Origin: Fictibacillus barbaricus
GTDB lineage: Bacteria > Bacillota > Bacilli > Bacillales > Fictibacillaceae
Assembly (NCBI RefSeq): GCF_014635025.1
Contig: NZ_BMCE01000002.1
Location: forward strand, 1,550,001-1,614,000
Direction of reading: 5' to 3'
Length of the DNA: 64,000 nt
Positions within the stretch are counted from its first letter, which is position 1, and each line of letters starts with the position of its first letter. Below the pieces are notes generated by a model. That model made no database searches. It was not told the origin of the DNA and saw nothing but the letters and a program-made list of their open reading frames with translations. Positions 33,734 through 41,481 of this stretch are shown here, piece by piece. Both the position numbers and the translations under genes were made by a program.

Positions 33734-34418
33734 AAAAAGGAAGCGTCCTTTTTTGATAAGCACTAATCGATTCAAGAGCTCCAATACAAAGAAACAGCCA
33801 GACCGTTCCCGCTGAAAATCCCGCTAAAACGTCTGATGGGTAATGAACCCCTAAATAGATACGGCTAAAACCAATTAACAAGATTGTTGCGATAAAACCT
33901 ATGGCAAGGGTAACTTTCAGCGACTTCCCTCTTTGGCTTCTAATAACCAGATATCCAAGGAAACCATAATAAATCAAGCTTCCCATAGCATGTCCGCTTG
34001 GATAGCTGAACCCTTGCTCAACGATCAGACTGTTTTCTGGACGAATTCTTCCAAACCAGTGTTTTAAGCCAAGATTTAAAAGACCTCCCCCTGCAACGGC
34101 CACTAAATACAAGATGGCCCCCCAATAATTTTTACGCTTCACAATAAGCCAGATAAGACTGCCAACCAATAATAGAGTAAGAATATCTTTTGATCCTAAA
34201 TACGTAATAAATTTCATAATGGCAGTCAGCGTATCGTTACGAAGGTTTGAAACTTCTTGTATGATGACCTGATCAAATTGAAATCGCTGCTCTTCCATCA
34301 GATCCTCTGACAATTCAAAGAAAATATTTAAAGAAAAAAACGAGAGTGCAAGCCCGCACGCGATATAAATAAGGGGGAGTATCGGAAAAGGCAGTTTGTT
34401 GGCAAGTTCACGTAACAT
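33711..34418 (-). CDS. PAP2-family membrane phosphatase
   Basis: 235 residues, six membrane helices. Phosphatase motifs are KHWFGRIRP (KX6RP), PSGHAMGS and SRIYLGVHYPSD, all intact. It is likely an undecaprenyl-pyrophosphate or phosphatidyl phosphatase (BcrC/PgpB/YodM type). The ATG used lies 9 bases after GAGGAG; the GTG eight codons earlier has poorer context. Tail-to-tail overlap of 23 bases with the lipid kinase gene. Confidence 0.88.
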   Translation of the reverse strand: MLRELANKLPFPILPLIYIACGLALSFFSLNIFFELSEDLMEEQRFQFDQVIIQEVSNLRNDTLTAIMKFITYLGSKDILTLLLVGSLIWLIVKRKNYWGAILYLVAVAGGGLLNLGLKHWFGRIRPENSLIVEQGFSYPSGHAMGSLIYYGFLGYLVIRSQRGKSLKVTLAIGFIATILLIGFSRIYLGVHYPSDVLAGFSAGTVWLFLCIGALESISAYQKRTLPFFKRKHPQ

Positions 34419-34535
34419 AGAAAAAATCTCCTCAATCTTCACCTAAGTATTAAAGTAAGTTTTCACTTTTTTATAGTGAATTAAACCATATTAATATTTC
34501 TGCTAAACTCTAGTCAAATAAGATTCCATTTAAAG

Positions 34536-34567
34536 AAAAAAGCTGCTCGATTAACAAGCAGCTTTTT
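34536..34567 (-). terminator. Intrinsic terminator of the DUF3243 gene
   Basis: AAAAAGCTGCT pairs with AGCAGCTTTTT around a 9-base loop, with T run on both sides. Confidence 0.87.
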
Positions 34568-34577
34568 CTTATTTCTA

Positions 34578-34910
34578 TTACTTCACAAGTTTTACTAACA
34601 TATGAGCGAGCTTATGGCGTTCTTCTTGCTCTCCAACTTTCCATAATTCTTTTAACAGATTTTCTTCTGAATTTCGAGGCTCTTCATGGTCAGCTAAGTA
34701 GTCCGCTACTTTCTCCGCTGTCTTAGCAAGTGTTTCTTCACTCATGCCCATTTTCTCACCAACTTGAACCTTGCTGTGCAAGTAGCTTTTAAACTCTTCA
34801 AAGTTTGATAAAATTTCGTCCTTTTTGCTTTCACTCATGCGGTTTGCTGTTTCCTCAACCTTACTCGTGTCTACATTACGTTCATTATCAACCATGTGTC
34901 TGCTTTCCAT
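34578..34910 (-). CDS. DUF3243 family protein (YmfJ-like)
   Basis: 110 residues. The conserved core ILSNFEEFKSYLHSKVQVGEKMGMSEETLAKTAEKVADYLADHEEPRNSEENLLKELWKVG matches DUF3243, here preceded by about 30 extra charged residues. All-helical, cytoplasmic, function unknown. ATG has AAGGAGG. A sigma-B-like promoter lies about 70 bases upstream, so it may be a general-stress protein. Confidence 0.83.
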   Translation of the reverse strand: MESRHMVDNERNVDTSKVEETANRMSESKKDEILSNFEEFKSYLHSKVQVGEKMGMSEETLAKTAEKVADYLADHEEPRNSEENLLKELWKVGEQEERHKLAHMLVKLVK

Positions 34911-34978
34911 TTGAATGTAACCTCCTTAGAATTTGTGTATCACTTTTGTTTAATGATTGTTTTATGCATATTTGTCTT

Positions 34979-35003
34979 TTACCGTTTTTTTTATCTCTTA
35001 AAC
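34979..35003 (-). promoter_or_regulatory. Sigma-B-like promoter of the DUF3243 gene
   Basis: Minus strand GTTTAA (34998-35003), 13 bases, CGGTAA (34979-34984): perfect -35, one mismatch in the conserved part of the -10. Confidence 0.5.
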
Positions 35004-35051
35004 GTATTTGTACAGTTCGGATTTTTTGATTGAACACTATCTATTCATTCG

Positions 35052-35077
35052 GTTTATGTTTAATAGAAAAAGGGAAG
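35052..35077 (+). promoter_or_regulatory. Sigma-B-like promoter of the ferritin-like gene
   Basis: GTTTAT (35052-35057), 14 bases, GGGAAG (35072-35077). It diverges from the sigma-B-like promoter of the DUF3243 gene within the same 200-base gap, and puts a start about 30 bases before the ribosome-binding site. Confidence 0.45.
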
Positions 35078-35114
35078 CATAACTTTGTAGAACAAGATTC
35101 AGGAGGTTATACAA

Positions 35115-35546
35115 ATGGAAAAAGATTTACAAGCACTAATCGATGGACTAAACGAGGATCTTGCAAACGAATATTCAGCAATCATTATGTACAATCATAA
35201 TGCCGCAACGGTTACTGGATTGTACCGTCAGATCTTAAAACCATTTTTCCAGGGTGAAATCGCTGACGAGCAGGGTCATGCCCTATATTTAGCAGAGAAA
35301 ATTAAAACCCTTGGCGGCACGCCCACTACTCAACCAAAGCCAGTAAAACAAGTTGAAGGTGTTCGTGAAATGTTAGAAGAAGCGCGCAATGCTGAAGAAG
35401 ATACGATCAGACGTTATGAAGAGCGTAAAGAACAAGCTTCTAATCTAAAACTGACTGAGCTTGTTGTCCAGTTAGAGGATATGATCGCTGATGAAACAAA
35501 GCATAAAGAAGAAATGGACCGCTTACTAAGCGACAGCCGCTTCTAA
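35115..35546 (+). CDS. Ferritin-like domain protein
   Basis: 143 residues, four-helix bundle with ferritin/bacterioferritin-type acidic ligands: Glu in ANEYSAIIMYNHN, EIADEQGHA, EEDTIRRYEER and MIADETKHKEEMD. EXXH-like pairs (DEQGH, DETKH) suggest a di-iron site. AGGAGG precedes the ATG. It is more like bacterioferritin/rubrerythrin-type domains than Dps. Role in iron storage or oxidative protection is inferred. A terminator follows directly. Confidence 0.83.
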   Translation: MEKDLQALIDGLNEDLANEYSAIIMYNHNAATVTGLYRQILKPFFQGEIADEQGHALYLAEKIKTLGGTPTTQPKPVKQVEGVREMLEEARNAEEDTIRRYEERKEQASNLKLTELVVQLEDMIADETKHKEEMDRLLSDSRF

Positions 35547-35562
35547 TTATAAGGAATCGAAC

Positions 35563-35592
35563 AAAAGCACCCTTTTACCGAGGGTGCTTTTT
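35563..35592. terminator. Bidirectional terminator between ferritin-like gene and ecsC
   Basis: AAAAGCACCCT pairs with AGGGTGCTTTT around a 7-base loop. The ecsC stop codon lies in the loop, so it serves both convergent genes. Confidence 0.87.
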
Positions 35593-36345
35593 GTGTTTAT
35601 GCAGTTTACTGTTCTCATCCATTAACAATCGCCACCTGAAGCAATTCTGTGCCACCTGACCAAGATCTTCGAGAAAATGATAATTGGCATAAGCTCCAAC
35701 GATCGCTCCTAATCCAGGAACCATTTGCAGCATTTTAATAAGGTCAATATGATCCCGGTAATCCTGCTGCAGTTCTTGCCAGTTCATCTGATCAATTGAA
35801 TCAGGGCGAGCAGGAAATTCTTCAATGGTCTCTTTCCAAAAAACAACCTTTTCAAAAGCTTCCTTTTTCTTATGAGGATCTGAAAATGCCAGCCGGAAAA
35901 CATGCAAAATAAAAATCCGTTCTTTGTAGTCCCTTACATCAAGACCATAAATACTTGCAGCTTCAAAAAGAAACTTCATTTTAATGCCGAGAAGCAAAGG
36001 AAAATCAGCCAAACTAAGCAAGATACCACCAACACCTGTTCCAGCTCCTTCGACTGCGGCCGTTTTTTTATAAAAAGCAAGACGTTCTTGCAGTTTGTAA
36101 TCACGTTCACGGAGATCTGCCGTAAACTTAATCGTCCTTTTCGTTGTATATTCGGAACCAATTAAAGTTGCTTTAATCATATGTTTCATGCTTGTTGTTA
36201 TGACATCATGAACCTTTTGAGGAATCTTTTCATTTATTTTTGTTTGAACAGACTTCGTCGCTTTATTCCAAAGAGAGGGCCTTTTGCACATCTCGATTTC
36301 CCATTTTTTCAGCTCATCTAATATCTTTTCTTCGTAAGTATTCAT
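35575..36345 (-). CDS. ecsC: EcsC family protein
   Basis: 256 residues. The EcsC core is recognisable: AVEGAGTGVGGILLSLADFPLLLGIKMKFLFEAASIYG, and a second glycine-rich segment VPGLGAIVGAYANYHFLEDLG. Soluble or peripheral membrane protein of unknown biochemistry. In B. subtilis it directly follows ecsB. Here an FAD oxidase gene (36427-37791) separates it from ecsB, and a terminator already closes ecsAB, so ecsC is probably transcribed separately. Confidence 0.87.
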   Translation of the reverse strand: MNTYEEKILDELKKWEIEMCKRPSLWNKATKSVQTKINEKIPQKVHDVITTSMKHMIKATLIGSEYTTKRTIKFTADLRERDYKLQERLAFYKKTAAVEGAGTGVGGILLSLADFPLLLGIKMKFLFEAASIYGLDVRDYKERIFILHVFRLAFSDPHKKKEAFEKVVFWKETIEEFPARPDSIDQMNWQELQQDYRDHIDLIKMLQMVPGLGAIVGAYANYHFLEDLGQVAQNCFRWRLLMDENSKLHKHKKHPR

Positions 36346-36426
36346 CGTATACCTCCTTCCTAATAATACGTCTTATAAATAATCTTAGTTTCGTTTTTCA
36401 GCCCTCACGATTTTTACAAATGAATT

Positions 36427-37791
36427 TTAGCTATTATCTACAGGAACCCCTAAAGGGAAACGGAATACATGTTCTGGGTCATATTTTGTTTTCACTTTAA
36501 TCAATCGTGGTAAGTTAAAAAAATAGCACTGTTCCAGCCAGTCTTTGATACAATTATCGTGGAAGTTTACATAAGCCCCATCAGCAAAAGGCAGCAATGA
36601 ATTTCTTAAGTCCTCTACCCACCTAATATTAATATTTGCTTCACTATGCTTCTCCCATTTTGTTATATATAAAAGGCTGAATAATGCCTCTCTATGAACA
36701 TAAGCGGTATCAGTTGATTTTTCACATGCGGCATTGCCGCATAACGCTTGCAGCTGTACTTTGTTCTCAATGCTGGGAGAGTTTGATAAGAATTTTTTTA
36801 ATCGTTGTATCGCTTCTTTTGGCAGCTGGTGTTTGGCAAATGCTCCTGTATTTTTAAAAGGATGTGCATCAGGATCCCCATGGTTTACAGCATACTCCTC
36901 CATCCCAGGCATCATGCCACCGAACATTTTTACAGCGTCAATATAAGGTATATTTTTGATCTCAACAACTTTTGGCGGATACGCCTTAATAAGCGGTTCC
37001 AACAATTGTCTTAATTCCCCTTTTTCTCCGGTAAATTCGCCTAACGCCCTTAGTTCCCCTGCATCCTCCGTTAATAGATCAATGATGGCCGTCAATCTGA
37101 CATCTGTATAGGGAGCCCACTTTTGCCATGAATCAACGACATTCTCAAATCCGTCCCAATCCCACGTGATTTTAAATACGGAAACACGTTTGATCGGAAC
37201 TAAAGAAAATAGAAACGACGTTACTACACCAAAGTTTCCTCCGCCTCCGCCTCGGGATGCCCAAAATAAATCAGAGTTTTCTTCTCTGTTTGCAATGATG
37301 ATATTTCCATTTGCATCAACCATTTCTAGTTCCAGCAACTGGTCAATCAACATTCCATATGGACGGGTTAACATCCCCCATCCTCCACCTAGCGTCAAAC
37401 CGGAAAGACCGACAGAAGGACACGTCCCTCCTGGAATCGTGAATCCTTCTTCATATAATTTTTCGTATAAAGGAAAAAGAAGCGCTCCCGCTCCAAGTCT
37501 TCCTGTTTTTGTTTTATGATCCACTTCCACTTTGTTAATTTCACTGATGTCTATGACTAATCCGCCATCTAAAGAAGAATAAGCTTCATAACTGTGCCTG
37601 CCGGTTCGTATCCGAAATCGTATATTCTTTTTTCTTGCCCAACGGATTGCATTTGAAACGTCCTTAGCTGTTTGGCAAAAGTTAATGATCGCTGGAAACA
37701 AATCGTAGCGTGTATTAAATTCTTCTCGTGCGAGATCGTATTCAGGATTTCCGGGTATAACAATTCTCCCTGTTAATCCATACGTATTCAT
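36427..37791 (-). CDS. FAD-linked oxidase (BBE-type, bicovalent flavin)
   Basis: 454 residues. PCMH FAD domain with His66 in RTGRHSYEAYS and Cys124 in GGTCPSVGLSGLTLGGG, the pair that attaches FAD twice (8-alpha-histidyl and 6-S-cysteinyl). C-terminal BBE segment YVNFHDNCIKDWLEQCYFFNLPRLIKVKTKYDPEHVFRFP. Such enzymes oxidise sugars, oligosaccharides or secondary metabolites with O2. No signal peptide. ATG lies 9 bases after GGGAG. Inserted between ecsB and ecsC relative to the usual order, so it is a likely acquired gene. Substrate unknown. Confidence 0.87.
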   Translation of the reverse strand: MNTYGLTGRIVIPGNPEYDLAREEFNTRYDLFPAIINFCQTAKDVSNAIRWARKKNIRFRIRTGRHSYEAYSSLDGGLVIDISEINKVEVDHKTKTGRLGAGALLFPLYEKLYEEGFTIPGGTCPSVGLSGLTLGGGWGMLTRPYGMLIDQLLELEMVDANGNIIIANREENSDLFWASRGGGGGNFGVVTSFLFSLVPIKRVSVFKITWDWDGFENVVDSWQKWAPYTDVRLTAIIDLLTEDAGELRALGEFTGEKGELRQLLEPLIKAYPPKVVEIKNIPYIDAVKMFGGMMPGMEEYAVNHGDPDAHPFKNTGAFAKHQLPKEAIQRLKKFLSNSPSIENKVQLQALCGNAACEKSTDTAYVHREALFSLLYITKWEKHSEANINIRWVEDLRNSLLPFADGAYVNFHDNCIKDWLEQCYFFNLPRLIKVKTKYDPEHVFRFPLGVPVDNS

Positions 37792-37857
37792 GTGGAGGGC
37801 TCCCTTCATGTAAACTTTCTTATAAGGTATGAAGGGGGCCTAGTTTGTGTTATGCAC

Positions 37858-37890
37858 AAAAAAACTTCCCAACCATAAGGGCTAGGAAGT
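37858..37890 (-). terminator. Intrinsic terminator of ecsAB
   Basis: ACTTCC-TAGCC pairs with GGTTG-GGAAGT (two wobbles), followed by seven T on the minus strand. It includes the ecsB stop codon. Confidence 0.8.
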
Positions 37891-39099
37891 CATCGGAATA
37901 TGTTTCTTTGACATTGCCGGCAAACGAACTAAACTGTAGACTAGTGCCGCTACAGGCATAAGTATAGCAACGATCCAGTCACCAGTAAGGATCCAGTAGA
38001 AAACACCATAAACCAATCCTTGTATGATCAGCAGACCTTTAAGCCAATTTTCAAAGGCTTTTGCTTTTACAGTGTCATTAATAGGATAGATCATGAAACT
38101 TACATTCCATCTGTATTGTGTGTAGAGCGTAAATAATTGCAGAGAGAACATTTGAAAAAATAAGAACACGACTGCTAACTGCCACCATCCAGGAGGAATG
38201 AGGTAGATAAAAAGAAAGCCAAGTAAAATTAACCGTACATATAACCCTAAGTAATCTCCCGAACGGATAAACGTCTTCATGTAGAGCGCGGAAAAGGCAT
38301 TATTCTTTTTGAATGAGAAAACAGCCAGCCGGTTTAACAACGGTCTTCTGTGAACCGTTTGCTTAAGTGCAGGTACATCTGTAAAGTAATTGACTAGCCG
38401 GTAGCCCTTTATCTTTAACGCTTGTTCTTCTGCTAAAAGCATCTCCCACTGATAGCCATGCTGCTTTTTAAAGAAACCAAACACAAAATTCTTAAGAACA
38501 TACATGATGGCAAATATGGCAATTAAAAAGAGATACGCTTCATTAAAGAGCAAGTAAGCATATACAAAATTTACAATAAAACGCATGATCCGATAGTTCA
38601 TCTGATGACTTTTATAGGGAAGTCTTCTTTCTTCCCATGATACAAATAGGTTAAAAATTTTCGCTGCGATTAAAAAGAAGCTGAAAATAACGTACATCTT
38701 CCAGCCATCATGAATAAAGACCTGAACAATCGGCCACAGCAGCGTAAAGATAAATAACGTGGAAAACGCCCCAGCAGCAATGGATGAAGAAATGGCCATT
38801 GAAAAGTACTGTTTCATTCGCGATTCAACTGGAAGCAGAAATACGAGATCCCCTTCTTTTAACAGCGTTCGAATCGGGCTTTTCGTAAGCCAGATCGAAA
38901 ATATGATAGTAAGAATAAAAACAGCAGGAAAATCATTAGGTAGCGCTTGAAGCAGCTTTGCATAATAGATGCTCCCGATTACGATAAGCAAAATTAAGGA
39001 AACAATGAGCCCGCTGTTTGCCATCAAACTAAAATATTTTAACATTTGAGTTAGATGAGCATTGCGCCGTTTTGTCCATAATTTTTTTACATCGATCAT
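37882..39099 (-). CDS. ecsB: ABC transporter permease EcsB
   Basis: 405 residues, about eight to ten hydrophobic helices in pairs (25-47, 54-72, 103-160, 172-215, 290-330, 353-392). The N-terminus MIDVKKLWTKRRNAHLTQMLKYFSLM is EcsB-like. It overlaps ecsA by 4 bases (ATGA). The Ecs system affects secretion, proteolysis of membrane proteins and competence in B. subtilis; the substrate is debated. Confidence 0.9.
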   Translation of the reverse strand: MIDVKKLWTKRRNAHLTQMLKYFSLMANSGLIVSLILLIVIGSIYYAKLLQALPNDFPAVFILTIIFSIWLTKSPIRTLLKEGDLVFLLPVESRMKQYFSMAISSSIAAGAFSTLFIFTLLWPIVQVFIHDGWKMYVIFSFFLIAAKIFNLFVSWEERRLPYKSHQMNYRIMRFIVNFVYAYLLFNEAYLFLIAIFAIMYVLKNFVFGFFKKQHGYQWEMLLAEEQALKIKGYRLVNYFTDVPALKQTVHRRPLLNRLAVFSFKKNNAFSALYMKTFIRSGDYLGLYVRLILLGFLFIYLIPPGWWQLAVVFLFFQMFSLQLFTLYTQYRWNVSFMIYPINDTVKAKAFENWLKGLLIIQGLVYGVFYWILTGDWIVAILMPVAALVYSLVRLPAMSKKHIPMTS

Positions 39100-39839
39100 G
39101 TAACTTTACCTCTTGCTACGTATAAGTAAATTTCATCTAGAGTTGCATCCTTCAACTCGCTTCTCTTGCGTAATTCGTCTAATGTTCCACTGAGTACTAG
39201 TCTGCCTTCATGCATGATTAAGAAACGGTCGCAATATCTTTCAGCGGTCGATAGAATATGAGTCGACATAAGGACTCCTGCACCGCTGTTCTTAAATTTA
39301 ACCATGTACTCAAGAAAAGATTGAATACCAAGAGGATCGAGTCCTACAAATGGTTCATCCACAATATAAAGCTTTGGTTCTACTAAAAGAGCACATAGGA
39401 TCATCACCTTTTGTTTCATCCCTTTAGAGAACTGACTTGGGAACCATTTGATTTTGTTGTCCATACGAAACTCTTCCAATAAGGGACGGACACGTGTTAG
39501 GAATGTTTGTTCTTCAAGTCCGTATGCCATCGCTGTTAACTCAAGGTGTTCCCACAATGTCAGCTCTTCGTAGAGGATGGGAACCTCTGGTATGTACGTA
39601 AATTGGCTGCGATAAATTTCCGGTTCATCCCGAAACGTCTGTCCTTCAATTTTTGAAGATCCAGACATCGGTTCCATCAGACCCAAAACATGCTTAATCG
39701 TTGTACTCTTTCCTGCTCCGTTCAGACCGATAAGCCCAACGATCTCGCTTTCTTTTACCGAAAAATCTAAATGATGAATGACAGGCTGATTAGGCAGATA
39801 ACCTCCTGTTAAATCGGTAACTTCAAGGATCGGCTTCAT
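39096..39839 (-). CDS. ecsA: ABC transporter ATP-binding protein EcsA
   Basis: 247 residues. Walker A GLNGAGKSTTIKH, signature FSKGMKQKVMIL (a degenerate LSGGQ typical for EcsA), Walker B LYIVDEPFVGLDP and H-loop STHILSTAERYCDR. ATG has AAGGAGG. Divergent from hit as in B. subtilis, but here with the PCYCGC lipoprotein gene in between. Confidence 0.93.
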   Translation of the reverse strand: MKPILEVTDLTGGYLPNQPVIHHLDFSVKESEIVGLIGLNGAGKSTTIKHVLGLMEPMSGSSKIEGQTFRDEPEIYRSQFTYIPEVPILYEELTLWEHLELTAMAYGLEEQTFLTRVRPLLEEFRMDNKIKWFPSQFSKGMKQKVMILCALLVEPKLYIVDEPFVGLDPLGIQSFLEYMVKFKNSGAGVLMSTHILSTAERYCDRFLIMHEGRLVLSGTLDELRKRSELKDATLDEIYLYVARGKVT

Positions 39840-39902
39840 TATGTACCTCCTTCTTCATTCATTTCCTATTTTTATTCTTTGCCATTTTTCACGTTTTACC
39901 CG

Positions 39903-40448
39903 TTAGGATGCAGGCATAGGAGTTGGCGTAGGCTTTGCATAACCTTCTTTATATTTTTCATCAATCATCTTTCTAATCTCAAGCGGACTTTTTCCGTCGG
40001 CTGATTCACTCATGCTCACTGCAGCGATCTCCAGACATGTTCCACATTTCGTACCGTGGTCATCCCAAACGATTTTTCCATCTTCTTTATTTTCTGCAAC
40101 AAAGCAATCATAGTTATTCTTATGCCCTGCTGAATCACCGCATCCACAATAGCATGGCATGGACTCCAGCAAGTCTTTAAATTTAGGAGCTGCCGCATAA
40201 ATGGCCGCGATCTCTTCTGGTTGTTTATCTAAAAATCCAGGCATCACATCGACGGATGCTGTTAGCTCTTGAATATCACCGTTCGGCAGATGGTTTTCAT
40301 GACCTTGATGCGAGGCTTCACTATCCTTATTTATCTGTGACTCTTCTTGATGATTTTTGTGGTCTTCTTTATTACTTTCATTCCCACAGCCCGAGATGAG
40401 GAAACCAGCAGCAAGTGTCATCGTTAATACAAGTTGTCTTCTTTTCAC
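39903..40448 (-). CDS. PCYCGC-motif lipoprotein
   Basis: 181 residues, GTG start with AAAGGAGG. Lipobox ISGC (Cys21), then a His/Glu/Asn-rich linker (about 25-55) and a compact domain with PCYCGCGDSAGHKNNYDCF and a further TKCGTCLEI pair, the PCYCGC family. The clustered cysteines and histidines point to metal or heme handling at the outer membrane face. The function is not established. It is separated from ecsA by 63 bases on the same strand. Confidence 0.83.
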   Translation of the reverse strand: MKRRQLVLTMTLAAGFLISGCGNESNKEDHKNHQEESQINKDSEASHQGHENHLPNGDIQELTASVDVMPGFLDKQPEEIAAIYAAAPKFKDLLESMPCYCGCGDSAGHKNNYDCFVAENKEDGKIVWDDHGTKCGTCLEIAAVSMSESADGKSPLEIRKMIDEKYKEGYAKPTPTPMPAS

Positions 40449-40554
40449 GGAGAATCCTCCTTTTTGTCATTCTTTCCTTATAATAGCTTAATTCGCGTTT
40501 CTTTTACCAACTTTATATGTATAATATGTGTGAGTTAATGGACAAAATAAGAGG

Positions 40555-40577
40555 GAAGAAGGTATCCCCCCTTCTTC
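40555..40577 (+). other. Hairpin in front of a candidate small ORF
   Basis: GAAGAAGG / CCTTCTTC, an 8-bp perfect stem with a 7-base loop, ends one base pair before an AAGGAG. A TATAAT box (40520-40525) without a good -35 lies 30 bases upstream. It may be the leader of a small transcript. Confidence 0.4.
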
Positions 40578-40587
40578 AAGGAGAAAG

Positions 40588-40740
40588 ATGCAAGGTTTTA
40601 GATTTTTTAATAAATGCGTAATTTTAAGGAGATGGTTCTCTTGGACTATTCAGTGCTTGAGTAATTTCAAATTCTTATTATTGAGGTGCATGGCTAAAAA
40701 ATCATATTGTTTTGTTTTCGTGTTCTCCTTTCTTCTCTAA
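40588..40740 (+). CDS. Candidate small hydrophobic, Cys-containing protein (50 aa)
   Basis: A 50-codon frame with AAGGAG four bases before the ATG ends ten bases before a very strong plus-strand terminator that serves no other gene. The protein is basic and hydrophobic with four cysteines (RFFNKCVILRRWF; LLLRCMAKKSYC) and a nonpolar C-terminus. The unit promoter-hairpin-ORF-terminator is self-contained in the 395-base gap between the PCYCGC gene and hit. Spacing to the start is short and the codon use is not typical, so it may be a chance frame inside a noncoding RNA. Confidence 0.25.
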   Translation: MQGFRFFNKCVILRRWFSWTIQCLSNFKFLLLRCMAKKSYCFVFVFSFLL

Positions 40741-40749
40741 CCTCTATAA

Positions 40750-40797
40750 GAAGGAGGGTTCTATTTCTAAATAGGACCCTTCTTCTTTATTTTTTTG
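40750..40797 (+). terminator. Strong plus-strand terminator upstream of hit
   Basis: The 16-bp stem from GAAGGAGGGTTCTATT to AATAGGACCCTTCTTC (two mismatched or wobble positions, 4-base loop) is followed by TTTATTTTTTT. It lies before hit and so must end a transcript starting upstream on the plus strand, or act as a leader attenuator of hit. Confidence 0.75.
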
Positions 40798-40843
40798 AGA
40801 GATGATGTGTGATATGATAAGTAAAAAAAATGAGGTGAGCCAC

Positions 40844-41272
40844 TTGTCCCACGATCCAAACTGCATTTTTTGTAAAATTGTTGCCGGTGAAATTCCATCG
40901 TACAAGGTGTATGAAGATGAGAACGTCCTTGCTTTCTTAGACATCAGCCAAGTTACAAAAGGACACACGCTGATCATCCCTAAAGAGCATTCAAAGGATA
41001 TTTTTGAGCTGCCTGCAGAAACAGCAGCAAAACTTTATTCTGTCGTGCCTAAAATTGCCTCTGGTATTAAACAAACGTTTAATCCGATCGGCCTTAATAT
41101 CTTAAACAACAACGGTGAAGCAGCAGGACAATCTGTTTTCCACTATCACATGCACTTTATCCCTCGTTATGGCAAGGGTGATGGTTTTGGTGCGGTCTGG
41201 AAAACACAGGATCTCTCTGCAAACGAGATGACTGAAATTGCTCGGAACATTAAAGAAAACGTTAAGAGCTAA
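40844..41272 (+). CDS. hit: HIT-family nucleotide-binding protein Hit
   Basis: 142 residues. CIFCKIVAGEIPSYKVYEDENVLAFLDI at the N-terminus and the HIT triad HYHMHFIP near residue 100. Nucleotide hydrolase/transferase family. Start choice: TTG at 40844 follows GAGGTG by six bases; the frame is open 14 codons further but without a site, and those residues are not family-like. It is divergent from the ecs side, as in B. subtilis. Confidence 0.92.
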   Translation: MSHDPNCIFCKIVAGEIPSYKVYEDENVLAFLDISQVTKGHTLIIPKEHSKDIFELPAETAAKLYSVVPKIASGIKQTFNPIGLNILNNNGEAAGQSVFHYHMHFIPRYGKGDGFGAVWKTQDLSANEMTEIARNIKENVKS

Positions 41273-41284
41273 CATTACATATTT

Positions 41285-41316
41285 AAAACTGCCTTTCTTG
41301 ATTCGGGCAGTTTTTT
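41285..41316 (+). terminator. Intrinsic terminator of hit
   Basis: AAAACTGCC pairs with GGGCAGTTTT across an 11-base loop, followed by a T run. Confidence 0.85.
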
Positions 41317-41346
41317 CTTATTTTTTTTTTAATCGTATTAGTGTAA

Positions 41347-41445
41347 TCCGCGACATCTCCTGCGGAAAAAACTGGCTGTTGAGACCCCTCTAGCAGAGGT
41401 GCGAACGAGGAGCTTGGCAGTTAGTCCGCGGTAAGGGAGCGGATA
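41347..41445. repeat. Divergent, inverted copy of the dispersed dyad element upstream of serC
   Basis: Read on the plus strand it follows the reverse complement of the element at 2532: CTCCTGCGG, a TTGAGACC segment, a central hairpin CCTCT-AGC-AGAGG, ACGAGGAG and CCGCGG. The central arms differ wholly from the GGCGC/GCGCC of the other copies yet still pair. AACTG/CAGTT arms enclose it. It ends about 20 bases before the serC ribosome-binding site, so it is in or next to the serC leader. Confidence 0.5.
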
Positions 41446-41481
41446 ATCTGTTGAGAGTCTATTATCTGGAGGAGGAGAAGG

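Noticed and set aside
34462-34480. TTCAC/GTGAA dyad upstream of the PAP2 gene
   Set aside because: Short arms in AT-rich sequence, expected by chance; no promoter context.
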